Counted from the stretch's first letter, positions 35,230 through 45,230 are shown. The stretch is 64,000 bases of DNA from Hymenobacter sp. YC55 (GCF_029433095.1 NZ_JARNTX010000011.1:44521-108520); one strand, 5' to 3'. Notes: generated from the sequence alone by a model not told the origin. Translations and numbers: made by a program.

Positions 35230-37758
35230 ATGAAAAAACGAAGACTTTTATCGGTTGCCGTACTGCTCCTGCTGGTATTCCATCCGGCTTGGAGCCAGGA
35301 GTTAAAACTGAACAATCTGGAGTATTTCGAGACGCAAGGCGTTAATGTGCTGGTGTACAACAACCTGTTTACCGGGGGGTTCAACGACGAGAAGAACGCC
35401 GGAATAGAACTGATTCATCACGGCGTCAGAACTGCGCAAGGGGGGGCGGTGCGACTTTCCAACACGCCGGAGCAGTGGGATCTGGTTCCCAGCATCTCGA
35501 ACCGCAAGGTGAACCGGGCCGCGAAAACCATTGAGGCTACACTCCGCTACGAAGAGTACGATTTCGAGTCGCGCGTGGTGGTTACGGCTAAGGGCCAGGG
35601 AATTGAAATAGCCGTTTACCTGGACAAACCGGTTCCCAAGGCCCTCGAGGGAAGCGCCGGATTTAACCTCGAGTTCCTGCCCTCGCAGTATTGGCAAAAG
35701 GCGTACGTGGTGGATGGTCGCTACAACCGGTTTCCGCGCTACGTGGTGGGCAATACCACGACCCGGCCTAACAGTGAGAAGCCCAAGCAATACAAGGGGT
35801 ATAAGACGGCCGACGACCGAGGGACCGGCAAATACATAGATCCGCTTCCGCTGGAAACCGGCCGCACCTTGCTCCTCGCCCCGGATGACCCCGCCCGCCT
35901 GGTAAAAATCACCTCGCCGGATGCCGACCTTATGCTCTTTGATGGCCGCCTGCTGGCCCAGAATGGCTGGTTTGTGGTTCGCAGTGCACTTCCGGCCGGA
36001 AAAACCGGCAAGGTGTTGACCTGGACCGTTGAACCGCACGCGGTTAAGGGGTGGATACGGGAACCCAATATCGGCTTTTCGCAAGTGGGCTACCTGCCCT
36101 CGCAACCCAAAGTGGCAGTCATTGAACTCGACAAGACCGACAAACCGCTTGCAAAGTCGTCGCTATACAAAATTGGCGACGACGGCCACGCCACCAAAGT
36201 CTTCAGCGGCCCTATTGCCCCCTGGGGTAATTATTATAAATACAACTATGTGAAATTCAACTTCTCTGCCGTCAAGGCTCCCGGGATATATTATATCCAG
36301 TACGGCAAGCTTAAAACCAACAATTTTTTAATTCAAAACAACGTCTACGATAAAATCACGGATGCCACCAGCGATGTATGGATCCCGATCCATATGGATC
36401 ATATGGCAGTGAACGAGGCGTACCGGGTATGGCACGGCGAGCCCTTCAAGGAAGGGTACCGCCAGGCGCCGCCCAACACTGACCACTTCGACCTTCACGC
36501 GCAAGGGCCAACGACCGATACCAAGTATAAAGCCCTCGAGTTGATTCCCGGCTTAAACGTAGGGGGCTTTTTCGACGCGGGGGATTTTGATATCGAAACC
36601 GGCTCGAATATCAGCGTAGTGCAAAACTTTGTCCGGACCTGGGAATCCTTTAAACCCCTGCGCGACCAAACCTTTGTGGACCAGAAGCAACGCTACGTTG
36701 ATCTTCACCGACCCGATGGCACGCCGGACGTCCTGCAGTTTATCGAGCACGGCACCCTGAACTTGGTAGCCCAGGCCGAGATTGTGGGCCACATGACCCA
36801 AACGCTTTCCAACTCGGTTCTCGACAATTACCACCACCTTGGCGACGCCGCCTCCCTAACGGACGGCCTCCCCTACAATCCCAAACTAGGCCCCTACGAA
36901 GTCGCCAGTGACGGGCGGTCAAGCGGCGTGAAAGATGATTTGTGGGCCTTTACCAGCCGTAATCCCAGCCTCGACCTGGCAGCCGCCACCATGTTTGCCG
37001 CCGCCAGCCGGGCCCTGAAGGGCTACAACGACAACCTCTCAGCCAGGGCCTTGCAACAGTCGAAAAGGCTGTTAAAAGAGTCGTCGGAACTACTGGCCAG
37101 TCGGCCGCAGGATAGTTTAAGCCGGCGCGGGAGAGCAGATATTGCCACTAACCTTCAACTCTATATCTCAACCGGTGAAAAGCAATACGGCGCTAAATTT
37201 CAGCAGCTTTTGTGGCCGGCACTGGACCGTAACGTCAATATTTTTCTTCTGACGGCCTTAGATGCCATCCCGCACCTGGACGCGTCTTACAAGGAAAAGC
37301 TGCGCCCCTACGTGGTAAAGTACCAGGCCTACCTCACCGGGCTTGAAAAGGACAATCCCTACGGAGTACCCATCGGCCTTGGCAACTGGGCGGGCAGCGG
37401 AGACGTGACAAACTTCGGGACGACCATATGTTTTGCCAGCCAATATTTCCCTGAAATTATCGACGGAAGCCATGCTTATAAAGCGGCTAACTATCTATAT
37501 GGCTGCCATCCCTACCATAATTTTTCGTTGGTGGCAACAGTGGGGGCCACGCGTCCCAAAGCCGTCTTTTACGGCAACAACCGGGCTGACTTCTCGTTTA
37601 TTCCCGGCAACGTGGCCCCGGGCTTGTTGTTCCGAAAACCGGATCACTTCGAGAATTACGACGACTGGCCTTTTTTCTGGGGGCAAAACGAGGGAACGAT
37701 TGGCGGCAATACCCAGTATTTAATTTTTGGCTCGGCCTTCAAGAATTTAGTGAAATAA
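35230..37758 (+). CDS. Glycoside hydrolase family 9 enzyme with N-terminal Ig-like domain
   Basis: An 842-residue secreted enzyme. The signal peptide is at 1-22 (VAVLLLLVFHPAWSQ). An N-terminal accessory beta domain (about 25-275) is followed by a cellulase N-terminal Ig-like domain (about 280-375: GFSQVGYLPSQPKVAVIELD ... YYIQYGKLKTNNF). The (alpha/alpha)6 catalytic domain starts near 380, with the family motif GGFFDAGDFD near 444-453 (DAGD holds the catalytic base). The likely acid Glu is in GQNEG near 820. It would cleave beta-1,4-glucan or a related polymer outside the cytoplasm. No T9SS tail or carbohydrate-binding module is visible. It is monocistronic, with a rho-independent terminator 50 bp downstream. 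Confidence 0.85.
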   Translation: MKKRRLLSVAVLLLLVFHPAWSQELKLNNLEYFETQGVNVLVYNNLFTGGFNDEKNAGIELIHHGVRTAQGGAVRLSNTPEQWDLVPSISNRKVNRAAKTIEATLRYEEYDFESRVVVTAKGQGIEIAVYLDKPVPKALEGSAGFNLEFLPSQYWQKAYVVDGRYNRFPRYVVGNTTTRPNSEKPKQYKGYKTADDRGTGKYIDPLPLETGRTLLLAPDDPARLVKITSPDADLMLFDGRLLAQNGWFVVRSALPAGKTGKVLTWTVEPHAVKGWIREPNIGFSQVGYLPSQPKVAVIELDKTDKPLAKSSLYKIGDDGHATKVFSGPIAPWGNYYKYNYVKFNFSAVKAPGIYYIQYGKLKTNNFLIQNNVYDKITDATSDVWIPIHMDHMAVNEAYRVWHGEPFKEGYRQAPPNTDHFDLHAQGPTTDTKYKALELIPGLNVGGFFDAGDFDIETGSNISVVQNFVRTWESFKPLRDQTFVDQKQRYVDLHRPDGTPDVLQFIEHGTLNLVAQAEIVGHMTQTLSNSVLDNYHHLGDAASLTDGLPYNPKLGPYEVASDGRSSGVKDDLWAFTSRNPSLDLAAATMFAAASRALKGYNDNLSARALQQSKRLLKESSELLASRPQDSLSRRGRADIATNLQLYISTGEKQYGAKFQQLLWPALDRNVNIFLLTALDAIPHLDASYKEKLRPYVVKYQAYLTGLEKDNPYGVPIGLGNWAGSGDVTNFGTTICFASQYFPEIIDGSHAYKAANYLYGCHPYHNFSLVATVGATRPKAVFYGNNRADFSFIPGNVAPGLLFRKPDHFENYDDWPFFWGQNEGTIGGNTQYLIFGSAFKNLVK

Positions 37759-37810
37759 ATTGGTTGAATTGCGGGCTATAATTCCGCTGCCGATTTAAGG
37801 TGATAAATTT

Positions 37811-37864
37811 TAGCGTAAGTAATAAGCTCATTAAGTTGATGCTTAGTACTTACGCTATTTTTTT
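37811..37864 (+). terminator. Rho-independent terminator after the GH9 gene
   Basis: TAGCGTAAGTA (37811-37821) pairs perfectly with TACTTACGCTA (37847-37857), followed by seven T residues to 37864. The loop is 25 bp. Confidence 0.75.
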
Positions 37865-38318
37865 CGAGCTGAGCGAAAAGGTGAAAACGATTTAACGAGC
37901 AATACCATCACCCAATAACTTCCTATAGCCGGGAGGTCGTGTCGTGCGGGCCCATGACTAAATAAGGGGTAGATGCGGGCGTAATAGCCAGACCGGCAGC
38001 ATAGCCCGTGACCTATAGCTTTCAGCTCCCTGCCTCTCCCCGCCAACTCTGCGACGAAAGCTATTGGCACTTGGGCTAGGCAGTAAAGCCAAAAAGAAAA
38101 CAGGGCTTGGCTCTTTAACCCTAACTTTCTGAACTGGCAGCAACCGCTTCTTTCCTGGCCCAAGAAGCGGCTGTTAGCGCGGGCCGGCCTACTAGCCAAC
38201 AACCCCGGTTGCAACTCCTCTTACTTAAGTTGCAGAGTGGTATCTCCGTTTGCATGAGGTGAATAGCATGGTTATCTTATCTCAACTAAGACGTCCGTTA
38301 GCAGGCGGTAACCGTGAA
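37865..38318. other. Intergenic, no supported feature
   Basis: Lies between the GH9 terminator and the T9SS tail remnant. A 119-codon minus-strand reading at 37855-38214 lacks protein character. Nothing else was seen. Confidence 0.4.
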
Positions 38319-38483
38319 CTAGCGGTAAAAGCGAGCCACATAGACGCTTCCTTCCGTCAAAAGCCGGACGCTGTACCAACCCATTGGTAGTGCGGGCAGG
38401 ATCAGGCGGTCGGTGGTCAATCTTAAGCGCAGTGGGCTTACCACCTGCTGCCCCGGCGCGTTGTAGGTGTTAAGCCGTAGCAC
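38319..38483 (-). pseudogene. Remnant of a T9SS type A C-terminal sorting domain
   Basis: The minus-strand reading QVLRLNTYNAPGQQVVSPLR, then LPALPMGWYSVRLLTEGS, VYVARFYR and stop, matches the Bacteroidota type IX secretion C-terminal domain (V.NALGQ.V ... L..G.Y.VR....G....RF). The upstream part is out of frame or lost. It is the tail of a degraded secreted enzyme, perhaps a former partner of the GH9 gene. Confidence 0.5.
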
Positions 38484-39240
38484 CTGCGGCCAGCCGGCCA
38501 GTGAACTGGTACGGCAGCGCGTTCTCCGTCAGCTAGGTAGGGTAAACGAAGAAGGCGGCGGCTGACTGGCTGCCGCACCGGGCTCAGCTACCAGCACGGT
38601 AGCAGACAGGCCTAGCGTTCAGATTCCGTTGAGCTGGGAAAGGCTGGCGACTGTGATTTTCTTAACGGTTGAGTTGTTGCTGCCGCCCATGAACTGCCAG
38701 GGGACAGTAATTGCCGCGGCACTGTATGCGCTTGTCATTTCTTATCCACCTAATAAAGCAGTCGGGATTGGTGCTACAACAATCAACCCCGGTTGCGGGC
38801 AGTGGGCTCAGCTTCGTCATAACGGGCTTGTGGAATACGCAGCTCTATCTACTGTAAATACAAAAAAGAGAAGATATCTCCGCGTCCGTATCGAGAGACT
38901 ATAGCAGGCAAAAGAGTGGATTAGCGAAATATAAAGCAATTCAAAGACCGTAGTTTACAGGGTTGTTCTATATTTGCAGTACAATTTTTATACAATACTT
39001 TATTTCTATACTCTGCTTTAATACGGAAAGGCTACCACCTCCTCTTTTCCAGGCGTTGCGCAAACGCAACAGCGAGCGCCACGAGCCGGAGGGGAATCGC
39101 TAAACTCTTCCTGTTTCAATTATGCCCGCTTTGGCTGGGCTGAGAGGAACCCAGGCGTCCTGTGCTCTTGACCGACAGGTTTGAATCGGGTCTTGGCAGG
39201 TGTCAGCCGCCCTCAACAAGCACTCACAGCCCAATCAATT
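38484..39240. other. Intergenic, mostly empty
   Basis: No gene I can support. A TATATTTG box at 38969-38976 matches the -7 consensus but is 265 bp from the next gene and has no -33 match, so it may be chance. Confidence 0.35.
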
Positions 39241-41565
39241 ATGAGGCTGCCCTACTACCTTATGCGCACCCCCTATTCTTTTTCAGCTCTCGGTCGAATC
39301 TTTCCGCGCCAGGTTATACACGTGTGCCGGCAGCTCCTGCTTGGTATCTGCCTGCTGGCGGCATCCGGCCAAGCCGCCGCGCAGGCCCCCCCTATGCAGT
39401 GGGACCGCACGCTAGGCGGTACGGAACACGAGACGATGCAGGTCGTGCAGCAAACGGCTGATGGCGGCTATCTGCTAGCCGGCTCTTCCAACTCGCCTGT
39501 AAGTCTGTTTAAAAGCCAGCCCCGCCGCGGCGTGGACGACTATTGGGTGATCAAGCTCGACGCCCAGGGCCGCCGAGAGTGGGACCGGACCCTCGGCGGC
39601 ACCAGTGGCACGCTTAACTACCTGTCTGGTGCCCAGCAGACGGCCGACGGGGGCTACATTCTCGGGGGCATGTCCTGGTCTGGCGTTGGGGGCGACCGGA
39701 CGGCACCGAGCCGCGGCAATTACGACTACTGGCTGGTTAAGCTCGACGCTCACGGAGCAGTGCAATGGGACCGCGCTTACGGGACCAACGGGCCGGACTA
39801 TTTTACCAGCCTACAGCAGACGGCAGACGGCGGCTATATCCTGGGCGGATACACCGGCTCTGGCGTTAATGGGGACAAAACGCAGCCCCTTCGCGGCAAC
39901 ACCGATTACTGGGTAGTCAAAGTTGATGCCCAAGGCGTGCAGCAATGGGACCGCGCGTTTGGAGGCGACCCCGCTACCCCGTTCCATGGAAACCAGCTCC
40001 AACAAGTCCGGCAGACGGCGGATGGGGGTTACATTCTCGGCGGGTACACGACTTCCGGCCAGGGCGGCGATAAAACCCAAGCCAGTCGGGGCTCCTCCGA
40101 TTTCTGGCTGATCAAGCTCGATGCGCAGGGAACCAAGATCTGGGACCGAACCCTAGGCGGGGCCGGCTCAGATTTGCTGGTTGCCTTACAGCCCACCCCC
40201 GACGGGGGCTATATCCTAGCGGGCACGTCCACTTCGGGGGTGGGTGGGGACAAAAGCCAGCCTAGCCGCGGGAGCGGTGATTACTGGCTGGTAAAAACCG
40301 ATGCGCAAGGCGTGAAGGAGTGGGACCGCACCTTCGGCGGCACCGACTATGACGAGGTAAGCAGCGTCTGTCTCGGCACCGATGGCGGCTACTTGATCGG
40401 CGGATTTACCCGGTCCGGGGCCACGGGCGACAAAACCCAGCCCGGCCGTGGGCAGACCGATCAGTGGCTGGTGAAAGTGGACAACCACGGCAGGCTCCAA
40501 TGGGACCGCACCCTTGGGGGTGCGGACTTCGACAACCTGGGGCAGGTGCAGCCCACGGCGGACGGCGGCTACATCCTTGGGGGCAGTTCTTCGTCGGGCG
40601 TATCGGGCGAGAAGAGCGAACCAAATCAGAATACCAACTACACGCCCGATGGCTGGCTGATCAAGCTGGGTTCCCCGACAGTGCACATCACCGGGCCAGC
40701 TGTCGTGTGCCCCGGAAGCCAGCTCCAGCTAACGGCGGCTAGCACCTCGCCCATCCTGACCTACAGCTGGAACACGGGGGCGACCACTCCTACCCTGCCG
40801 GTTACCCAGCCCGGCACCTATACGGTTAAGGTCACCTTTGCCGGCGGCTTCACCAGTACAGCCACCCAGCAGGTGACGCTCTTTTCCGCCGTGCCGACCC
40901 TGACCGGCGATTCGGTGTTGTGTTCGGGCCGTTCCGGCACGTTGACCGCCGCCGCGGTCGGGGCCACCGCCTTCGCCTGGAGCACCGGAGCAACCACTCC
41001 CACCATCACCCTAACGCAACCGGGCGTGTACTCCGTCCTGGTCACCTATGCAACGGGCTGCACGAATACGGCTCGCATTAAGGTGCGTGCCGCCCCCACG
41101 CCGCCCCCCTTTACGCTCGGGATTGACACCGTTACCTGTGTTGGCCAACCGCTGCTGCTGCGCGTCCCCTCAGCGGTCCAGCAGGCGGGACTCTCTTATC
41201 AGTGGTCCACGGGGGCCACTACCCCGTTCCTGCTGGTGCGTGAGTCCGGCACTTACGCGCTGACCGTGCACACCAGCTGTGAAAACCGCACGACGAGCCG
41301 CGTCGTCACCTTTCGCGCGTGTGTAGCTATTCCCAACATCATCACGCCGAACTACGATAAGCTCAATGACGTGTTCGTCATCCAAGGCTTGCCTGGCTCG
41401 GACTGGAGCCTTGAGGTGTACAACCGCTGGGGAAAACAGGTCTACCAAACCCCAATCTACCAGCACGACTGGGGACGGGAGGTTCTGGCAGGAACCTACT
41501 TTTATGTGCTCCGTCAGGCTGCAACCGGCACGCTCTACAAGGGCTGGCTGGAGGTGGTCAGGTAA
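39241..41565 (+). CDS. T9SS type B secreted protein: seven-repeat propeller plus Ig-like repeats
   Basis: About 774 residues from the ATG at 39241 (an ATG at 39262 is also possible; the signal peptide CRQLLLGICLLAASGQAAAQA fits both). Seven repeats of about 55-62 residues follow, each with WDRTLGG ... QTADGGYILGG ... SG..GDK ... RG..DYWLVKLDAQG. This is the number expected for a seven-bladed beta-propeller. Then come three Ig/PKD-like repeats sharing the core (Y/F)(S/A/Q)W(N/S)TGATTP ... PG.Y.V. The C-terminus, IPNIITPNYDKLNDVF ... LEVYNRWGKQVY ... GTYFYVLR, is the gliding-motility (CHU_C) type B sorting domain. The protein would be exported across the outer membrane by T9SS and displayed at the surface. 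Ligand unknown. Confidence 0.85.
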   Translation: MRLPYYLMRTPYSFSALGRIFPRQVIHVCRQLLLGICLLAASGQAAAQAPPMQWDRTLGGTEHETMQVVQQTADGGYLLAGSSNSPVSLFKSQPRRGVDDYWVIKLDAQGRREWDRTLGGTSGTLNYLSGAQQTADGGYILGGMSWSGVGGDRTAPSRGNYDYWLVKLDAHGAVQWDRAYGTNGPDYFTSLQQTADGGYILGGYTGSGVNGDKTQPLRGNTDYWVVKVDAQGVQQWDRAFGGDPATPFHGNQLQQVRQTADGGYILGGYTTSGQGGDKTQASRGSSDFWLIKLDAQGTKIWDRTLGGAGSDLLVALQPTPDGGYILAGTSTSGVGGDKSQPSRGSGDYWLVKTDAQGVKEWDRTFGGTDYDEVSSVCLGTDGGYLIGGFTRSGATGDKTQPGRGQTDQWLVKVDNHGRLQWDRTLGGADFDNLGQVQPTADGGYILGGSSSSGVSGEKSEPNQNTNYTPDGWLIKLGSPTVHITGPAVVCPGSQLQLTAASTSPILTYSWNTGATTPTLPVTQPGTYTVKVTFAGGFTSTATQQVTLFSAVPTLTGDSVLCSGRSGTLTAAAVGATAFAWSTGATTPTITLTQPGVYSVLVTYATGCTNTARIKVRAAPTPPPFTLGIDTVTCVGQPLLLRVPSAVQQAGLSYQWSTGATTPFLLVRESGTYALTVHTSCENRTTSRVVTFRACVAIPNIITPNYDKLNDVFVIQGLPGSDWSLEVYNRWGKQVYQTPIYQHDWGREVLAGTYFYVLRQAATGTLYKGWLEVVR

Positions 41566-41796
41566 CAAGGCCCTCCGGCATTCCTCGTCCAGTAGGCACT
41601 GGTTCTCAAGGCAAGCATGGCGAAAAAAGCTTACTTGGGTTCAACTCAGCGGCTCTCAGCAAGGCTGGCGGTGCGGGTGTTGGCGGTCCACCGTACCCGC
41701 CGGCTCAGGCCCCGGCCACGCTTGCCTCTGGCGGCGTGCTGGATGAGTAGGTGGCTCTAGCTGTTCAAGCTGCGTGGCTCCTTGAAAAAGGAGGGG

Positions 41797-42456
41797 CTAC
41801 TCGCCCTGCGGCAGAATGTGGGGCAGGCGCTGGCGCACCAAATCCAGCAGCGCCACCGGCACGGGCAACTCCTCGGGGCTGCGCGCTTTTAGGTAGCGCA
41901 CCAGCGTGAGTTGCTCGCGCAAGGCTTCCGCTAAGCGGGCCTGCCGGAACCGCCAGGCGTCGGCCCCCTCGGTGGCCAGCACCTGGTGCCGCAGCTCCAG
42001 CGCCCCCACCACCAGTTCGGCCAGGGCCTGCAGCACCGCCAGCTCCGGCTCGGTAAAGGTGCGCGGCACGGTGCCCGCCACGCACAAAGTGCCCAGGCCG
42101 TACCCCTGGGGCGAGCGCAGCAGGGCGGCGGCATACAGCCGCACCTGGCGCTGGCGCATCAGCTCCGGCACAAAGGGAAGCTCCTCGAGCACGGCCACGG
42201 GTTGCGCCAGCTGCACAACCTGGCTGCAGAGCGACTCCACCACCGGCAATACTTCCTGGGCCGGCATGCCGGTACTGGCCTTGTGCCAGACGTGCTGCTG
42301 GGCCACAAAGGCAATGCGGGCCACGGGCGTGCTGAACAAGTACGCGGTAAAGGCGGTGAGCTCGTCAAAGAAGGACTCCTGGGCCGAGTGCAGAATGTCG
42401 TACGTGCGTAGCGCCTGCAGCCGCTGGGCTTCCGGGAGAGCTTGGGGATCGAGCAT
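41797..42456 (-). CDS. GAF-domain sensor protein
   Basis: A 219-residue protein with one GAF domain (about 20-165): LQALRTYDILHSAQESFFDE, ARIAFVAQQHVWHKASTG, SLCSQVVQ, FYAAALL-like LYAAALLRSPQGYGLGTLCV, RTFTEPELAVLQALAELVVG. This is the arrangement found in small Bacteroidota GAF proteins and phytochrome-like sensors. The C-terminal 50 residues are helical with no kinase or cyclase domain, so it probably acts by binding a ligand and a partner. No partner is adjacent; the serine recombinase lies 247 bp upstream on the same strand. Confidence 0.75.
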   Translation of the reverse strand: MLDPQALPEAQRLQALRTYDILHSAQESFFDELTAFTAYLFSTPVARIAFVAQQHVWHKASTGMPAQEVLPVVESLCSQVVQLAQPVAVLEELPFVPELMRQRQVRLYAAALLRSPQGYGLGTLCVAGTVPRTFTEPELAVLQALAELVVGALELRHQVLATEGADAWRFRQARLAEALREQLTLVRYLKARSPEELPVPVALLDLVRQRLPHILPQGE

Positions 42457-42703
42457 AAGAGAAGGAAGTTGCCGCGCGCGAAGGGCGTAAGATACACCTT
42501 CTCGCGCGGCTTCGGGCCCGGGGCGCCGGACGCCCCCTGCTCGGTGCCACTTCGCCGTGGAGGACTAGGGGCCACACGCCTTGCGGCCGTGCCACTACCC
42601 AACGGTGGCCCCGCGTACGACGCAGCCCCGCGGGTGCAGTTCCTAGCCCACTAGCATTCCCTTTCAAAGCGGCACGCGTTGCTACGGGCAGCCTCTGCCC
42701 CAC

Positions 42704-43405
42704 CTAGTTGGATATCGAATCCGGGGGGCTACCCACTGCCGAAGCAGCAGGCCGCAGCAGGCGCAGCACCGACATTTTAAAAAAGGTCTGCCCGCGGCGG
42801 GTGCGAAAGCCGGCCTCGTTGAGCTCGGTGGCAATCTGCTGCAGGGAAAGCCCCTGCCGGTGCAGCGAGATGGCCAGGCGCCGGGCCTGCCGGTTCTGCG
42901 GATGCGCGGCCGCGTTGACCTGGCGCACCTGCAAACTTTTGGCAATGGCCGCCCCCGTTAAGTTCTCGGGGCGCCCCAGCGTTTCCCCCCGCGCCTTCTT
43001 GGCCGCCAAGGCATCCTTGGTGCGCTTGGAGATGGTCTCGCGCTCGTGCTGGGCGATGATGGCGAAGATGCCGACGGTGAGGGTGTTGGCGTCGGGCATG
43101 TCGCAGCAGACGAAGTCCACGCCCGAGTCGCGCAACGCCAGAATAAAGCCGGCGTTGCGCGAGAGCCGGTCCAGCTTGGCGATGAGCAGCGTGGCCCGGG
43201 CTTCCCGCGCGGCGGCGATGGCGGCCAGCAGCTGCGGGCGCTGATTGCGCTTGCCGCTTTCCACTTCCACGAATTCCGGTAGCAGCTGCCCGGGCTGGGG
43301 CGCGAAGGCGCGCACGGCCGCCCGCTGGGCGTCGAGGCCTAGGCCGGACTGCCCCTGGCGGGCGGTGGAGACGCGGTAGTAGGGAACGAAGCGGCGCGGG
43401 AGCAT
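42704..43405 (-). CDS. Serine recombinase (resolvase/invertase family)
   Basis: A 233-residue site-specific recombinase. The catalytic serine is S13 in YYRVSTARQGQ. The family block LLIAKLDRLSRNAGFI, the conserved AIIAQHERETISKRTKDALA and the linker KARGETLGRP are present. The C-terminal helix-turn-helix is in AISLHRQGLSLQQIATELNE. Members resolve plasmid multimers or transposition cointegrates, or invert segments. A strong inverted repeat 44-79 bp upstream of the start is the likely binding or crossover site. On this plasmid a multimer-resolution role is plausible (inference). Confidence 0.9.
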   Translation of the reverse strand: MLPRRFVPYYRVSTARQGQSGLGLDAQRAAVRAFAPQPGQLLPEFVEVESGKRNQRPQLLAAIAAAREARATLLIAKLDRLSRNAGFILALRDSGVDFVCCDMPDANTLTVGIFAIIAQHERETISKRTKDALAAKKARGETLGRPENLTGAAIAKSLQVRQVNAAAHPQNRQARRLAISLHRQGLSLQQIATELNEAGFRTRRGQTFFKMSVLRLLRPAASAVGSPPDSISN

Positions 43406-43448
43406 GCGGGAAGGAAAAGCGGCTTTTCAGGGCGGCAAGATAGGCAGC

Positions 43449-43484
43449 GTAACGTTTATTAAAGGAACGTTCAATAAACGTTAC
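43449..43484. promoter_or_regulatory. Candidate recombination/operator site of the serine recombinase
   Basis: GTAACGTTTATT (43449-43460) and AATAAACGTTAC (43473-43484) are perfect 12-bp inverted arms. The 12-bp spacer itself contains the palindrome GAACGTTC (43465-43472). It lies just upstream of the recombinase start. The symmetry fits a dimer-bound res subsite or an autoregulatory operator. Confidence 0.5.
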
Positions 43485-44893
43485 GGCCCTCCCCTGTTCT
43501 TCCCTTCACTCCCCGACTTTTCCCGGCTGGGCTAGTATATAATTCGCTTGTGCCTTTTTTGTGCCAAGCATGGTACAAGCCGGGAACGGCAGGCGGCCGT
43601 TTCCGGCCAAAGCTGGTCCGCGGCCCGCGCCCGGTTGGCAGTTAGTTTGGGATGTTCCTAAAGGTGCCTTTTACAAGCTGCGGCAGTTATCTCTTTAACT
43701 TAGTCCTCATCGCGGGAATGGCGCGAGGGTCCTGGGACGGGTAGCGCCGGCCCGCGCGCTAGTTGGCCTCGACCGAACCGCCTTTGCCCCCTCTATTCGG
43801 GGCAGATTTTGTGGCCGCCGGCCCGTTGCGGTCGGTGCGGCCGGGGGCAGTTGCGGTTGCGTAGCTCACGGCCCGCCCGCGTTCTGTGTCGACGTGGTGC
43901 CGGGCCGCGGTTTCGCTGGCCGCACGGTCGGCAGCACCCGACTGGTGGTGGAAGCTGCCCAGCGCGCCCACTTTCAACCGCTCCTGTTTACCCGCACGAT
44001 CCCCTTGTTGGGCAAAGCCGGAAGCCGGGGCGGGTCGCCTAGGCGAGGGACGCGCACTTAGGCTCGCCCCGGAATTGAGCGGCGGCCGTAGCAGAAGCCT
44101 CGCGGCGCGGCCGCCGCAACGGCCGGCTTTGCTCGATATCCGCTACGCGCTGCGCATGCTGAGGGAGCAGCACGCCCAGGGGCTCTCCTCTCCCAACCTA
44201 ACTCGATATCGCAACGCGGGGGCGCCCGGCGCTAGGCACAGCCTATTCGCCCACCTAAGTCCGCTGGCGGCTCGGCGGCGCCAAGCCAGTTCAAGCCCGC
44301 GCGGGAGGCACCGGGGCTTGCTGCCGCGCTTCACGCTTGGCGCCGCCTGGTTGCGCCGCTGGCAGGCTACGGGCTGGTGCGAGAGGCTGTGCTCCTAAGC
44401 AAGCTGGCGGATCCAGATCCAACCGGAGTTAGGGCGAAACAATAGGTTGAAATATACCAAGAATTCTCGGTGCTCGCGGGCCCTGGTGCGCGGCAGGTAA
44501 ACGAATGGCGCTTGCTTGGCCGGGCCAGGGGGCTGGCCCCGTTGCGGCCCTCCCCTCCCCACAACAGTAGCGAGCTTCCGGTCAGCGCAACGCGGTTTCT
44601 ACCGGGCTTACGTTGGCTCCACCCGGGCCGGGGCTTTGATTGGGGGCAACGCCCAACAGGACTAGTTTCCGGTGGAGCCCACCGGCGCAGCCTGCTTGAG
44701 GGGCAGCCGACCCCTCACTACTGCTAGGGGAACGCAGTGGTTTGGCCCCTGGTTCAGGACGGCCAGCCGGGCAAACCGGGCAGCTGGTAGCGCAGCAACT
44801 AACCGCATGGGATTTGCGGCGGCTACTACGCAGGGCCACTCGATCAAATTATGTATCTTTTTGTCAGCAAGTTAACTTTATTCTAAAATCCAA
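43485..44893. other. Long GC-rich intergenic, no supported gene
   Basis: About 1.4 kb between the recombinase site and the partition array. Readings on both strands are short and lack protein character. An imperfect inverted pair (GCTTGTGCC at 43546 and GGTACAAGC at 43572) is visible. It may be plasmid backbone spacer or decayed genes. Confidence 0.5.
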
Positions 44894-45186
44894 GGAAGTT
44901 AAACTTCCTGCACTTCCCTGACAAGTTGCTACCTAAAACTTCTTTGACTTCTTTTAGAAGTTATACATCTTAAAGAAGTTTTACAAGCTAAACTTATCTA
45001 GGAAGTGCTACACGTTCAGGAATTATAACAGGTCGAACCAGTTTAGGAAGTTAAGGAAGTGTATGCTATGCGGGAAGTTAAAGAAGTTGTAGAAGTATTG
45101 GAAGTGTAGCATCCTAGGCTTTTTTGAGAAGTTATACTTACCAAGGAATTACTGCTTCCGTAGCAGGTCAAGGAAGCGCAGGAAGC
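44894..45186. repeat. RGAAGT box array in 9-bp register, candidate partition centromere
   Basis: RGAAG(T/C) boxes occur at 45001, 45046, 45055, 45073, 45082, 45091, 45100, 45127, 45172 and 45181. All these positions are equal modulo 9, and the four from 45073 to 45100 are contiguous 9-bp units. In-register near-matches GGAATT occur at 45019 and 45145. Further boxes at 44956 and 44984 are out of register, and GGAAGTTAAACTTCC (44894-44908) is a palindrome of the same motif. The array ends 45 bp before parA, the usual place for a centromere bound by a ribbon-helix-helix partner protein. Confidence 0.65.
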
Positions 45187-45196
45187 TATAATTTCC

Positions 45197-45204
45197 TATA
45201 CTTG
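45197..45204 (+). promoter_or_regulatory. Candidate -7 box for the partition operon
   Basis: TATACTTG, one mismatch from TAnnTTTG, 26 bp before the parA ATG and directly after the repeat array. Binding of the array would therefore also repress this promoter, as is common in partition operons (inference). Confidence 0.4.
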
Positions 45205-45230
45205 CAGCCAAACCATCAACGGATTGGATT

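Noticed and set aside
42159..42602. 147-codon minus-strand reading
   Set aside because: It overlaps the GAF gene in another frame and has no protein character.
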